Below are positions 12,002 to 23,600 of a stretch of 64,000 nt of DNA, piece after piece (the first letter of the stretch is position 1; the number at the start of each line of letters is the position of its first letter). Under the pieces are notes generated by a model. It ran no database searches and was not told where the DNA came from. It was given only the letters and a program-made list of their open reading frames with translations. This DNA is from Letharia columbiana (Eukaryota > Ascomycota > Lecanoromycetes > Lecanorales > Parmeliaceae): the NCBI RefSeq assembly GCF_014066305.1, contig NW_023501038.1, forward strand, positions 1,740,470 to 1,804,469, in the 5' to 3' direction. The translations under genes and the position numbers were made by a program.

Positions 12002-12674
12002 TTATAGAATTATACTCTTATAATTAATAAGTAGAAGAGTAGTAAAAATAGTATATATATACGCTCGCTTGAAAATTAATGAAATAATAAAGAACTTTTA
12101 ATATTTGAGACTTCTAGTACTACGATCTTCCTCGGCGGTAACACGAGTAGCGAGAGCTTATATCTCGATCTTTACGTTAACGTCGTCGCTAGCTAGAGAT
12201 ATAGCGAGTATAGAAGTTTTAATCTAAAAGAAATCGATATAATAATGGGCGAGTAGTAATTATAAGTATTTTAGTAGATAATAATAATTTTCGAGTTAAT
12301 ATTTTAGCGTAAAGAATATTAATAAAATAGTACGAGTTAATTAATCGAGAGATTTCGAATCGAATCGAGTTATAGACGTTAAACTTTAATTTAATATTAA
12401 ATTAGTCTAGCGTAGATCTCTTCGTAATAAGTTATTTAATTAATATTAATTATATCTAGCGACGACGATAGTAAGGCCCGCGTATAATCTAATATAATTT
12501 TAAAATATATTAAGAGTTATATTAATAAGGGGAGTCGGCTTAATAAATCTAAAATGAGATTATTATAAAGCAATATAAGTCTAAAAAATCGAATTACGAA
12601 CGCGAAGAAAGATAAAGTTATTATAAATATCGAACGATTTCAATTCGTTTAAAAACGCGATATTCGAGGTATTA
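12002..12674 (-). other. Gypsy 3' untranslated region, least mutated pocket
   Basis: This lies between the pol stop and the polypurine tract. It keeps more CpA/TpG (five in 12,061-12,360, against none in 9,001-9,300) and has CpG-rich phrases such as CTCGGCGGTAACACGAG near 12,132. No frame is recognised. About 670 bp is long for this spacer, so it could hold a lost small frame or part of a longer LTR. Confidence 0.45.
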
Positions 12675-12893
12675 TCATCCCTAGTAAGCTGCTTTCGAGT
12701 ATCGTTTATGAAAATCGTCGATTATATCTTAATAGTTTTCGAATTCGCTATCGTTCGAGTTATATTATTTAAGATTCTTATTAAGACTCTTTTATTTCAC
12801 TCGATACTTAAGTCGGTTATTAATAAATTTAAAGGCGATAATCTTCTTTATTACTTATTCGATCCGGCTTTCGATAATAATATACTTCGATAA
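12675..12893 (-). pseudogene. Chromodomain at the C terminus of Gypsy Pol
   Basis: The minus-strand frame matches a chromodomain: an Ile/Lys-rich first strand, then Y-R-V-K-(stop from Trp)-K, an aromatic W/Y-Y-N-S cluster, and an ending F-E-N-Y...I-D-D-F-H-K-R-Y, as in the FHxxYP tails of fungal chromoviral integrases. In the family this domain directs integration to heterochromatin. Three in-frame stops follow at 12,675-12,683. The plus strand here happens to be open for 61 codons (12,708-12,893), which is an antisense gap and not a gene. The frame is shared with integrase and RT upstream. Confidence 0.75.
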
Positions 12894-13379
12894 AGAATTA
12901 ATCTATTTAGATAAGGGGTTTATTAATACGAGACTTAAGAGATTAGAGTAAAATATATTATAAATCTTTATACTCACTGAAAGCTTTAAGCGATATAAAG
13001 TTTTTACGAGACCTATTACTTTAAATAAACTATACCTCTTATTATTTAGTTTCCGAGACAATTAATTTAAGGTAATATTCTTATTATTAAGAAAGATTAT
13101 ATCGCTTACTTTAAAAGTAATCTTTCGATATCGCTTATTAACCTAGATTATTATAATCTTTTAAACGCGATTTATATTACTTCGAATATAATTAAAAACT
13201 TATTATATATACTTAATAATATTCTTTACTTAAGTAGCGTTAAGGCGCTTACGAGTAGTATTATAGTCGATAATATCTAAGCTAAAACTTATTCGAGGGT
13301 AAAAGCTCTTATTTATAAAGAATAGTAGAATACTCGTAACTGCGGAAGTAGTATTATTATTAGCGAACTCGATAATAAA

Positions 13380-13860
13380 TAATTATCTAGATTAATCGTC
13401 TTATATATAGTTATAATACGTTCGAAAGTAGTATTCTATATTCTAATTAGCCCGTTTAATCTATCTATCGATTTCGAAATAAAAGGCTATTAATAGCTTA
13501 GCCTTAATCTCGAGTTATTTATAAAAGACTTTTTATATTATCGATATAAATTAAGAGCTTTTATTCGAAACTATCGACGTCGATAGATCGTATAAGCGAA
13601 AGATCTTCTTAAGTAATATATTAATCGTCTTTTCGACTATAGTTTCTTCGTCTATATTAAAGTATACGACGTAATATTATTTCTTAATAAGTTAATCTAT
13701 CGCTATCTAAATAGCGTTATATTCATCGAATATAGATAAATTCATTACGAAGTCTATCGAGATATTCTATTATCGCTTTTAAGAAATTGATAGAGATTAT
13801 AATAGACTATATTTCTAATTACGAGAGATCTTAGATCTATAGTAAGCGTAGTAGTTTCGA
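13380..13860 (-). pseudogene. Integrase catalytic core of Gypsy
   Basis: The minus-strand frame shows the retroviral-type DDE core. The first Asp is in S-I-D-F at 13,752-13,754 and is intact. The second Asp, in V-S-D-K-G context, is now Asn (13,563-13,565). The catalytic Glu, 36 codons further on in I-E-R-A-N context, is now Lys (13,455-13,457). That spacing is the D,D35E rule. Upstream is the K-R-W-Q-like linker with stops at former Trp/Gln. The enzyme joined element cDNA to host DNA; two of three catalytic residues are lost. The upstream zinc-binding domain (about 13,860-14,100) is not clearly resolved. Confidence 0.85.
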
Positions 13861-14229
13861 ACGTAGATAGAAACTATAGCTTTTATATCTTATTAATAAT
13901 ATTTCCACTTAAGTAACTTATAGATATAAGCTATATTAAAATATTCACATAAGAGCTAATCGTATACTTCGCGAATAACGTCGATATATAGACCTTCTAA
14001 TATTTATAAGCGATCTTTATAATAGAGTATCTCGTTCTCTATAGTACACTTATTAAGTATAACTCTACGAAGTCTGTCCTTATCTTTCGTAATTACCTTA
14101 CGAATCTCATTATATAACTTATTAATCTTATTCTCTTAGACTATTCTATGAAAGATAGGGTCATCAATAATATAAATCCCAACGTCCCTATTATTAAGTT
14201 CTAAACGATTAAATATAAGTATCGTCTAA

Positions 14230-14645
14230 TATTACTACTTTAGGCGTTCGTTTTTAGAGCTATTTAGCTTAGAATCGGCTATATATATAAGTATATTAAT
14301 CTTAACGTTCTAAGGCCCTAGGCGATAGATGATTTTAATATTAAATTCGAATAATATATCTAAATAGCGGGCCTAGCGATAGCTTAGGTCTCTTCCTTTA
14401 ATAAAATATATTAGATTCTTATAATTCGTAAAGATCTTAATAGAGATATCGATACACTTTAGTTTAGAATGCCAATATTCCAGATAGCGAATAATGACTA
14501 ATAATTCCTTATCGTAGATCTAATAATTACACTTAGCTAAAATAAGATTCTTATTATAGAAAGCTATCGAGTATAAGACTTCGTTATTATCGTATTAAAA
14601 TAGAATACTATTATTAACGTAATTAGAGAAGTTTATTTCGAGTAT
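14230..14645 (-). pseudogene. RNase H domain of Gypsy Pol
   Basis: This is the same minus-strand frame as RT. The first active-site segment, normally D-A-S, reads I-N-F-S near 14,620-14,640, with Asp changed to Asn. Further on come Y-S-I-A-F-Y (the conserved P-x-A-F-x-S region), Y-D-K-E-L-L with the active-site Glu intact, and F-T-N-Y-K-N-L, where the usual D-H-K-N-L has been mutated. The domain degrades RNA in RNA:DNA hybrids during reverse transcription. It is inactive by mutation. Confidence 0.85.
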
Positions 14646-14789
14646 AATATTCTTCGATCTATCGAAATAACGTAGAATTAAAGCTCTCGTAACGGCTATC
14701 TTTAGTAAATAAAAGGCTTTTTAATAGATCGATAATTAATTAAATATCGCTTTTTTAACTATAAGTTTTATTATTAATTTTACGATCTT

Positions 14790-15470
14790 TAAGAAGTCTC
14801 TTATAAATCGACGATAGAAGTTATAAAAGTTAATAAAGATCTATATCTTCTTTAAATTAATAGGTGTAGATTATTTAATAATAGCTTAAATTTTAGTAAA
14901 GTTTATATAAAGATTATTAATCGAAATAAGAAGATCTAAAAACTTCGTCTTCTAAATATAAAATTCGTATTTAAGAATATCTATCTATAATCCGGCCTCT
15001 TATAGCTTCTAAAGAATCTTTCGAATATACGTAATATATTTCTTTCTCGATTAATTATAAATAAGAATATCGTTAAGATAAATTTAATAGAAGTTATTTA
15101 GATATTTAAATAGAATATTATTTATATATTATTAATAGATAGCTAGACTATTAGTTAGATCGAAGAAGAGTATTTAATACTTATATATATCGAGAGAGAT
15201 AACGAATATAATAAAATTCTTACTATTAAGATATATACGTAATTTATTAAATACGACTATAATATCTAATCGAGTAAGATATTTATAGCTCTAAATTCTC
15301 GCGAGAATCTCGTCTATTAATGAAATTGAATATCGATTTCTCTTAGTAATAATATTTAGCCTTCGATAATTTATATAAAAGCGTAAGCTCTCATTTAATT
15401 TCTCGGTAAATAGAATAGAGGATATAAACGAAGTATAACTAGATATTATAAACCTCTTTTTTAGATACTC
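14790..15470 (-). pseudogene. Reverse transcriptase of Gypsy
   Basis: The minus-strand frame shows the Gypsy RT blocks in order: F-Y-I-N-Y-R-R-L-N (the F-x-V-D-Y-R-x-L-N motif, near 15,345-15,380), R-N-R-Y-S-I-S-L-I-D-E just after, and the catalytic box Y-L-N-D-I-L-I-Y (box Asp-Asp codons at 15,069-15,074). The box is Y-L-D-D in active enzymes; GAC has become AAC because the G followed a T, the reverse-strand view of a CpA change. Upstream, Y-K-L-K-F and the K-x-x-L-N-E-Y-L-K-K region mark the pre-RT linker. Confidence 0.9.
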
Positions 15471-16490
15471 GTTTAAATACTTCTTAATTTATTTTAACTT
15501 ATATTCGAATATTAAATAAACTCGACTCTTCGATAAATCGACGATATCGATTTTAATAAACTTTAATTTATAATTATAAGGGCGGTATAATAGTAGTTTA
15601 TCTATCTTCGTTCTATCGAAAATATTTAAATAGTCGTAATACTCGATAAGAAGTTTTCTTTTAATATCTTTAGAATTAACGATTTTAATAGCGCTAATTT
15701 AAATAGAGTAATTCGATTTATAGTATCTCTTATACTTCTTTTCTAAGTTATAAGAATATAGCTTATTAATTAATATATAAGAATTATATAGTTTCTTCGA
15801 AGAAGATAACTTCTTTAATAGCGAGTTATAGATCTTATTTATAGTAAGAGTAAATAGTCGATTTCTCTTATTACGCGTTAATTAATAGTATAATATAATA
15901 TTAATTTCGACGATATTAATAGATTATAGATCTATATCTCGTTTTTATCTTACGTTTCGAAGAGTAGATATAAATCTCTTCTTATTAATTAGTTCGCTAG
16001 AGACGTTCGAGTCGATAATAGAGTTCGAGTCGTCGTTACATGCGAGTTAAGGGGGAGGTTTTTTCTTTAAGATAATCTATAGAATAGAAGGTTTCGATTT
16101 CGAATTTAATAAGATAGCGAGATCCTTCGTTATCGAGATCTTATTATCGTTATAATTATAGCGGTTAAATATAAAAAGAATCTTATCTTTTATTATATCG
16201 AGAAGTACCTTATACTTATTTATCTATAATTTTTCTAAAATTATATTATATATAAAAAAGACGATAAGTATAGAATACGTTTCCTCTCGATAATTATTTA
16301 CTATTATTATCGAAAGTAAATAGTAGATAATAGACTTCTTCGCGATTCGACTATTATAATTCTTTAGAGATTTAGATTTCGATAGTAGAATCGATTTTAA
16401 TAGTAATTCTTTATAAATTCTATAAACTAGAAACTTATTAATAATTATATATACTCTAGTATACTTACTATCGATAAGGACGTTCTAAAG
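15471..16490 (-). pseudogene. Aspartic protease and linker of Gypsy Pol
   Basis: At 16,467-16,484 the minus strand reads N-V-L-I-D-S, the start of the A-L-I-D-S-G active site; the next codon is Lys in place of Gly. About 100 codons further on, N-Y-R-E-E-T-Y-S-I-L-I and I-I-L-E-K-L match the region before the G-x-P-W segment of fungal Gypsy proteases. The frame equals that of RT and integrase but differs from gag by one position, so either a programmed gag-pol frameshift or an indel lies between 16,490 and 16,760. Confidence 0.65.
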
Positions 16491-16699
16491 TAAGTATTTC
16501 CGTTTCTATAACGATAGCGTTATTTATATTCTAAAAGAATAACGTATTAAAGAATTATTAGAAGTATTTAATAGATATATATTATAAATTTCTCTTATCG
16601 TAACTTTAATAGAGACTATTTATTTCTCGAATTCTTAGAGACTTCGTAAGCGTTAGTTAATAGATTTATCTTATATTTATTATCGATAATAAGTTCGTA

Positions 16700-17488
16700 G
16701 ATTCTTATCTCTTATAAGACCTTCTTATTAGCGTTAGTTTATTTCTATATTAAATAATTATATCTTATATAACTCGTCTTTCTATAATTAAAATATATTA
16801 AGTTTCTTAAATCTATATTAATCGTTATCTTCGATATACTCTAAAAGATATTTAGAGTATAAGTACTCGATATAATAGCGAAAGATATATAATTCTTAAT
16901 TATAGCGGTAATTATCTTTCTTATTCGAGTTACGATAGTTTTAAAAGTCGTTTTATTAACGGCTAGAGCTAGACGTAGTTTATAGTCTACGCGCTATAAG
17001 TTATTATTATCTATAAGATATTTCTTAATATTCTTTAGAAGTATAAACTTATAACTAGAAAGGGCTATAAAAACGAAATAGAGTCGAATATATATTCGTA
17101 GCTTAGTATTTAAATTATCTTTTAAATAAGTTTCGTTATAATTAAATATAAAATTAAGTTTAACGAGTTTTATATAGAATCTATTAAAGGGCTAAGTTAT
17201 CTATTAAAGAAAATTATATTTATATCTTATCTTCTTACGATAATTCGTCTCTTTATAGATCTTAGTTAGCTAGTCTATAACCTCGCTAACTAATATATAA
17301 AAGTTTATAATATCTCTATATCTTCTATTTAGAGTATAAGAGATCGCTTCTTTATTTATATATAATAGAAGATAGATAATTCGAGACGTCTCGATAGAGT
17401 AGTAATTCTTATTATCTAATAACTTTTCCTCTATTTTAACTAATTAATTCTTCTATATAAAGTTCTTATTATTAATAAAGAAGATAAT
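16700..17488 (-). pseudogene. Gypsy gag, N terminus missing
   Basis: A minus-strand frame of roughly 240 codons has only scattered stops, in the first part all at Gln or Trp positions. The N-terminal visible part (N-N-K-N-F-I-stop-K-N-stop, E-E-K-L-L) matches the G-x-D-P-T-F-x-x-W start of the fungal Gypsy capsid domain. It ends in a zinc knuckle at 16,763-16,795 whose C-x2-C-x4-H ligands all read Tyr (TGY to TAY, CAY to TAY). Capsid sequence runs right up to the edge of the 2.8-kb repeat at 17,487, so about a third of gag and the 5' LTR are displaced or lost. Confidence 0.8.
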
Positions 17489-17999
17489 ATTAAGATCTAA
17501 GATTATAAAAGCGAATACGCTAAATCTAATAGCGTTCTCAATTTTTAATTATCTAATCTACTTTCTTCTTTATATATTACTTTATTTAAAATCTTTTAAT
17601 ATTCTATAATCGCGACGCTAAAATCTATAGACTATATTTATTTAAATATATTTTATTTAATAATAACTTTTACTTATAATTACGCGCGAAGCTAAATATT
17701 TTAATATCGCTTATTATTATAAATAATATATTTAATTAAATCTAGTCTTATTTTATTAAAAAATTAATATCGTTTATTATTATAAATAATATATTTAATT
17801 AGATTTAGCTTTACGCTACTATTATTATACGAAATTTATTTAATTAAATATCGCTAATAAGTTATTATTAATAAGTTATTATTATCTATAAATAATATTT
17901 ATCTAAATAAAAAAAAAACTCTCTATTACTTTATTCTTAACTACTTTAATATAGAATTTTATCTTTAACTTATATTTACTACGCGCTTACTATATATTT

Positions 18000-19100
18000 A
18001 ATCTAATCTTATCTCTTATAAGAATATAGTCTTTATTTCTCTACTCTCTTTTCTTTATTATAATAACTTATTCTAAAAAGACTTTAAAAGAAAAATACGC
18101 TTTCGCTCGCGAGACTATAATTAGATATCGAGCTAGATATTAAATTAAATATAAAATTTAATTTTTATAAGTAGATATAACTATTCTATTATAATTCTTA
18201 AATCTTATAAATTTTTTACTCTTTAGAGTTATAGCTAAGTAATAAGAGATAACTTAAATAAAAAATAATTAAATTATTAATATTATAGAAGATTTTAATT
18301 TATTAAGAGAGTTAGAGAAGAATAGCGATATTATTTTTATTAGAATAAGATTATAACAATAATAATTTCCTCTTTTAATTATATTTAATCTTTTAATTAG
18401 ATTTTAAAATAAGAGTAATATAATTACTTAATCTTTAATTAGATTACTATTTAAAGAAGCTTTTTTAAATTTTAATAAATCGCGTAAACTAAGTAGATAA
18501 ACTCTTAATATTTTATTTACTTAGAATTTTATTAAGATTATAAATATTTTAGCTATAAATATATATCTATAATTAAAATTAAGCGATAGAGTTTTCTATA
18601 TTTATTATTATAATTAAATATTTATATATTTATAAAGAGACTTTTAAGTTCGCTCTCTTCTTTATAACTCTCCCTTTCTTCTTTTTTAATAAAGTTCTTT
18701 ATCTTCGCTTCTTCTTTATAACTCTCTCTTTCTTTTTAATCTAAGAGTTCTTTATTTATACTTTCTTCTTTATAACTTTATAATTCTTTCTTTCTTTTTA
18801 ATCTAAGAGTTTTTTATTTATACTTTCTTTGATATAATTCTCTCTTTCTTCTTAATTTAAGAGTTTTTTATCTATACTCTCTTTAATATAACTCTTCTTT
18901 TCTTTTTAATTTAAGAGTTTTTTATATATACTTTCTTTAATATAATTCTTTCTTTCTTTATAATTTAAAAGATATTTAATATTAAGCGAAGTTAAGTTTA
19001 ATCTTATTAATCTTAATACTTTTAATCTTTTAATAATTAATCTCTTCTCGAAATATTTAAATAAATATAATTATAGATTAAAAAATATATATAATCTTAG
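18000..19100 (-). pseudogene. Unidentified broken gene inside the 2.8-kb repeat (right copy)
   Basis: This is the same minus-strand frame as in the left copy, containing the charged 18-residue repeats. Comparing the two copies shows which stops are private to one copy, which supports RIP after duplication. No known domain is visible. Confidence 0.4.
18655..18975 (-). repeat. 54-bp tandem array (right copy)
   Basis: About five and a half units of the same 54-bp coding repeat as at 10,165-10,425. One unit carries an extra short insertion near 18,770. The unit number differs between the two copies, as expected of slippage or unequal exchange in a tandem array. Confidence 0.65.
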
Positions 19101-20843
19101 CTCTAAATTAGAGCGACGCGATTATCTTTTAATTTTTATAAATAAATCTAGAAGATTAGAAACTATATTCGAAGATATTTTTTTTTTTATAGATTTATAT
19201 AATAACGTTATAGAGGTTTTTAGAGCTAGCTAAAAGACTTATTATATCTATAATATATTATTATTAAATCTTTTTTTAAAATCTAATTAATATTAAATAG
19301 CGAGTAATCTTAATATTATCTTCGAAGATACTCTTTTTCTTCGCGAAATAATTAATTATTAAAATTAATATCTTTTTATAGAGTTCTTCTTTAATAACGC
19401 TTTACGCTTTTTATATTAGAATAAGATTATAAAGCGAGATAAAGTAGTAAATAATTTTAAGACTATTAATTAAAAAGCTCTTTTTATAAATAATAGAAAT
19501 TTAATAATAATTAATTTTAATAAATCGAAGAAGCGCTTTTTACGCTAGACTTAAAAGAAAGATCTTATATTTTAACGCTTTTAGAATATTAATAATATAA
19601 TCTTTAATATTTTAAGTCTAGCTATTTATCGATATAGATTTTACTTTATACTTTAATTATTATTTCTATAACGAATTATCTAGAATTAACGAGTAATTAT
19701 TTATAATTTAAAACTATATAAGATAAAATAACTTCGCTTAAATTATAACGTCGCCGATAACGACTTAAAGATCGTTATTTATATTTTCTTTTCTTATCTT
19801 TTAATAATTAACTTCGATATTATATATCTAAATAATAATAAGTAAAATAAATAAATTAATAATATTATTTAATTTACGCTTAAAAATATTTATAATTATT
19901 ATATATAATAGTATTAATCGCGAAGCTATATTAATATAAATTATAAGATATATATTAAGAAAGAGTAGAGTATTAATAGCGCTAATTATTTAATTAATAT
20001 TAATTATCTATTATCTATTAATTTATTAAAATAATTTTAAAAGTATATATTTTATAAGAGTAATAAATATTTTAAATTTATAAACTTAGTATTAATTATT
20101 ATAGTTTATAATCTTAAGAGCTTAATTTAATATAATAGCTTCGCTCTTAATAAAATATAACTTTCTTAAACTTATAAAATTCTATTATAATATTTATAAT
20201 AAGAGTTATCTTAATTAAGATAACGCGTAACTTAATATCGAAATTAAAGATATTCTTACTATTAATAATATTATATTATTATAAAAGATATATTATCTTA
20301 AATAATAGATATAAGAATTCTATAATTCTCGATAGATTATATATTATCTTATAGTCTTAAACTATTCTTTTATATTAACGCGTAATATAAATTTAATCTT
20401 TATTAAATTAGATTTAAGTAATCTATTATAAAGTAAAGATAATCTTATTTATAATAAGATCTATAATAGTAATAAAGATCTATTTATTATATTATTTAAA
20501 AACTATTTTATATTTAATAATAATAACTTTAAAGACTTAGAGTTCTCTTAATTTTATATTAATAAATACTTTGAAGTAAATTGATATAGTCGAACTATAA
20601 TTAATACTCGAGAATTTTATCTAAAAAGAATTAATATAGTTAAAAATTATAAAAAGAGTAAGTAAAGAGTTATTATTATATTAAAAGATTCGATAAAAAT
20701 AAAGTTCTTATTTAATATATAATCGAAATATTATATAAAATAGCTATTCTTTATATATTACGAATTTAATATTAATAATTACTTTATTATTATCGCGTAG
20801 ACTATTACTTCTTTATCGAGTATTTAGAAACTTAATAGTTTAA

Positions 20844-20889
20844 TATTATTTATAGATAATATTAATAGCTATTTATCTATAGATAATTA
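20844..20889. repeat. 18-bp palindrome, two adjacent copies
   Basis: TATTATTTATAGATAATA at 20,844-20,861 and TTATCTATAGATAA within 20,874-20,889. Other copies lie near 9,398, 17,879, 23,028, 23,342, 24,341, 25,151, 26,120, 27,420, 28,085, 29,113, 29,250, 29,388, 31,083, 31,201 and 31,325. The best copies are perfect hairpins without a loop. Undoing RIP at the centre could give CTGCAG, CTACAG or CTGTAG; which one cannot be told from the sequence. Confidence 0.75.
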
Positions 20890-21389
20890 TATAAGAGTCT
20901 TAATTATTAAAGACTCTTATCGCTTTTATTAAATACTTTTAATTAAAGAGATTAATAAGTTTATATTAGTCTATCTAAATAGATAAATAATATATCTAAA
21001 AGTATCGACGATTAGAGCTCGTCTTAAATTAAATAATTATTTTATTACTTCGAAAATCTAATAGCGTCTTTATAAGATTACGATTAGCGCTTATTATTAT
21101 ACTCTTATATTAATTATAAAAGAAATTATATTATTATAATAATCTAAATTAATATTAAAAAAATAAAAAGTTATAAATATTAATAAGAGCGATTTTAATA
21201 TCGCGCGCTTCGTTATAATAATAATAAGATTTCTAAAAATAGTCTTTTAGATAACTTAAAGTCTAATTAATATAATCTCGTTAATCTTAATTTTAAATAA
21301 GTAATTAAGCGATATAAGACTATATAACTTTAAATAGATTAGTTTCTATAAAAGATATTATTTATCTTTTAATCGCGTTTTCTAAATTA

Positions 21390-22060
21390 GCTTTAATTAG
21401 CTAATAATATATTTTATAAATTCTTTTATTATATTCGAAATATTTCTATTATTTTAATCGAATAGAAGAATATTCGAGTTATATTTCGAGAAAGATATAT
21501 AAATATTAATCTTTATTACGATTATAATCTATTTAATTAAGAGAATAATAAGAAAAGACGAGTGACTATTAATATTACGTAGTTGTTATTTAATCTAAAT
21601 ATTAAACTTATCTTATAATTCTATATTAAATATATTTTTAAAATCTTAATCGCGAGATTATATAAATATTATAATTTCTCTAATAGCGTTATTAAGACGA
21701 AGAAATAATTATTAAAATTATTAATTATAAATAAAGTTAAGAGTTTTTATAATCTTAGTTATACTATAATTTAGCGTATAATTAATATTTAATCTTATAT
21801 TATTAACGCTTAAGTCGTCTAATTCTTTAATTAAAAAGAAAATATCTTTTATAAATATTAGAATTTCGAACTTTAAATCGATTATATTAAAGATTTATTT
21901 ATATATAATAATCTCGACTTATTAACTCGATAATAGAATATCGCGATCTTTCGAATATTAATATATTAACTATATAAAATAATATTATAGAAGATATATT
22001 TAAATATTATAAGCTAATTCTTATATTAGATAAGCTATTATATCTTATAGCGATTAATAA
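21390..22060 (+). pseudogene. Unidentified broken coding region
   Basis: In one plus-strand frame about 220 codons can be read with stops that are nearly all TAA/TAG, while the other two frames are far more interrupted. The composition, with aromatic residues, Leu/Ile and charged pairs, looks like a folded helical protein. There is no motif I can name. It lies in the palindrome-bearing block. It may be a captured host gene or a transposon protein. Confidence 0.4.
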
Positions 22061-23600
22061 TTATTTCTTAATATAATTTAAATAAGTTATTAATTTAATA
22101 TAAAGTTAATAAGAGATATAGCTAGAAGATTTAGTAGAATATTTATAAGCTTAATTCTCTAAAGAAGATTAATTAATATATCGCTACTTTCGTATTTAAT
22201 TAATAGAATTTAATAAAAATAATTAAGTATTTCTTTATTAAAAGTAAGATTTTTATTAAGAATATTTAAAAAATATTTTAAGATATAGTATCTTATAAGT
22301 AGCTTTATATCTTAATAGTCGATATCTTATAAGTTTTTTATCTCTAGAATTTTATTAATATTACTCTTAATATAAAATTATATCTATTAAGAAACTTTAA
22401 AATAGAGTTAAAAGATAGAATTTAAAGTAGATAGTAGCTAAATAATAGTAATATTAAATTATTAAATAAGAGATAAGAGTTTTATTATCGATAATCTAGA
22501 GTCTATAATTTTCTTAATAAATAATTCGAGTATTTAATCTTACTCTAATTTACTCGATTAATAATATTATTTATATTTATAAATTAAAGTAATAAAGAAA
22601 TTATAATAATTAATATTAAGCTTCTTAGTCGACTTTATTATATATTTAAGTTTATTATAATAATCTCTATTACGCGTTAATATCGCTATTATCTAAAAAC
22701 TTATACTTATTAATATTTATTTATTTAATATATTATTACGTCTAGAGTTTATAGATATTATCTATAAATAGTATATACGATAATACGCTAACTAGCGATA
22801 ATCTTAAAGACCTTTTATTATTCTTATCTCTCTATTTAATAATCTCTTCTTATATATTTATTTAGAATTTTCTATAATAAAGCTTTTATATATATTATTT
22901 ATAAATAATATATATAATATAAATAGCTAATAAGAATTAATTAATATAAATTATTATTATATTTAATCTAATTATTCTTCTATTCTTTATATTTACTTAA
23001 CTCTCTTTATAGCTTAATTTTATATAAATATTATTTATAGATAAGAGTTACGTTAAGACTTAGGCTATCTATATTAATACGATTTCTTATATTATTACTT
23101 ATCTTTCTTTTACTTTATTATAATAATTATTATTCTTCTTTCTTTTAATTATAATTATTATAATAATCTTCTCTTACTTCTTCTCTTACTTCTATTACTT
23201 CTATATATCTACTATATATTTAATTTTATATTCTACTTCTATACTTCTTATATTTAATTAAAATCTATATAATAGAAGTTTAAGTTTAAATAAGTTTATA
23301 TTTAGTTATTAAATTTAAGTAAAAATTTAAATTAACGCGATCTTATTTATAGATAATATTTATTATTATTCTTTATCTTCTATCTTACTTTATTATATAT
23401 TACTTCTACTTTATCTATCTAATTATTAACTTAATATTAATTCTCTTTAAAACTTTTACTTCTCTTATTTATCTTTAGATTATATACTATATAATCTATC
23501 TTTCTTAATTCTTTAATCGCTTAACGTCTTTTTTTATATCTTTAAAGACTCTCTATTATTTAAAAGCGTATTTAATTTACTTAATTCGCTAAAAATATAA
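22060..23600. other. RIP-degraded DNA, includes half of a 58-bp dispersed repeat
   Basis: No frame is recognised. Positions 22,975-23,035 match 31,404-31,462 (same orientation, about 58 bp, few changes). Pyrimidine-rich sequence around 23,100-23,250 repeats CTTCTATTACTTCT-like phrases. Two palindrome copies are at 23,028 and 23,342. Confidence 0.45.
22975..23035 (+). repeat. 58-bp dispersed repeat, copy 1 (copy 2 at 31,404-31,462)
   Basis: The shared core runs from TTCTTCTATTCTTTATATT through CTCTCTTTATAGCTTAA to TTATATAAATA. The copies are 8.43 kb apart in direct orientation. Each lies within about 60-110 bp of a palindrome copy. They could be terminal direct repeats or an internal duplicated segment. 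Confidence 0.6.

Larger units (their letters stand above)
11801..17488 (-). mobile_element. Ty3/Gypsy chromovirus, 5'-truncated and RIP-inactivated
   Basis: Read on the minus strand, the element runs gag with zinc knuckle, protease, RT, RNase H, integrase, chromodomain, polypurine tract and 3' LTR, the order of a Ty3/Gypsy chromovirus. Protease, RT, RNase H, integrase and chromodomain all lie in one frame, so there is no net frameshift over about 3.8 kb of pol; gag lies in another frame. Inactivation is by point mutation at RIP sites. The 5' LTR and the start of gag are missing: gag runs straight into the right 2.8-kb repeat. The element keeps more CpA/TpG than its flanks, so it is younger or was exposed to fewer RIP cycles. 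Confidence 0.88.
17487..20359 (-). mobile_element. 2.8-kb direct repeat, right copy
   Basis: Second copy of 9,017-11,800, offset 8,470 bp at the left end and 8,559 bp at the right. The extra length includes one more 54-bp unit. Its left end coincides with the break in Gypsy gag. Its right end is defined only by where the left copy is cut by the LTR, so the real element probably continues to the right. It carries a palindrome copy at 17,879-17,900 and a few surviving CpA (near 17,549 and 18,357). Confidence 0.75.

Noticed and set aside
12708..12893. 61-codon open frame on the plus strand
   Set aside because: It lies exactly antisense to the Gypsy chromodomain, which is in frame with integrase and RT. 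No domain in the plus reading.
9017..20359. 2.8-kb repeats as LTRs of the Gypsy element
   Set aside because: A 190-bp LTR with TA...TA ends follows a polypurine tract inside the left repeat's edge. The right repeat cuts into gag instead of preceding it. The flanks are more mutated than the element.
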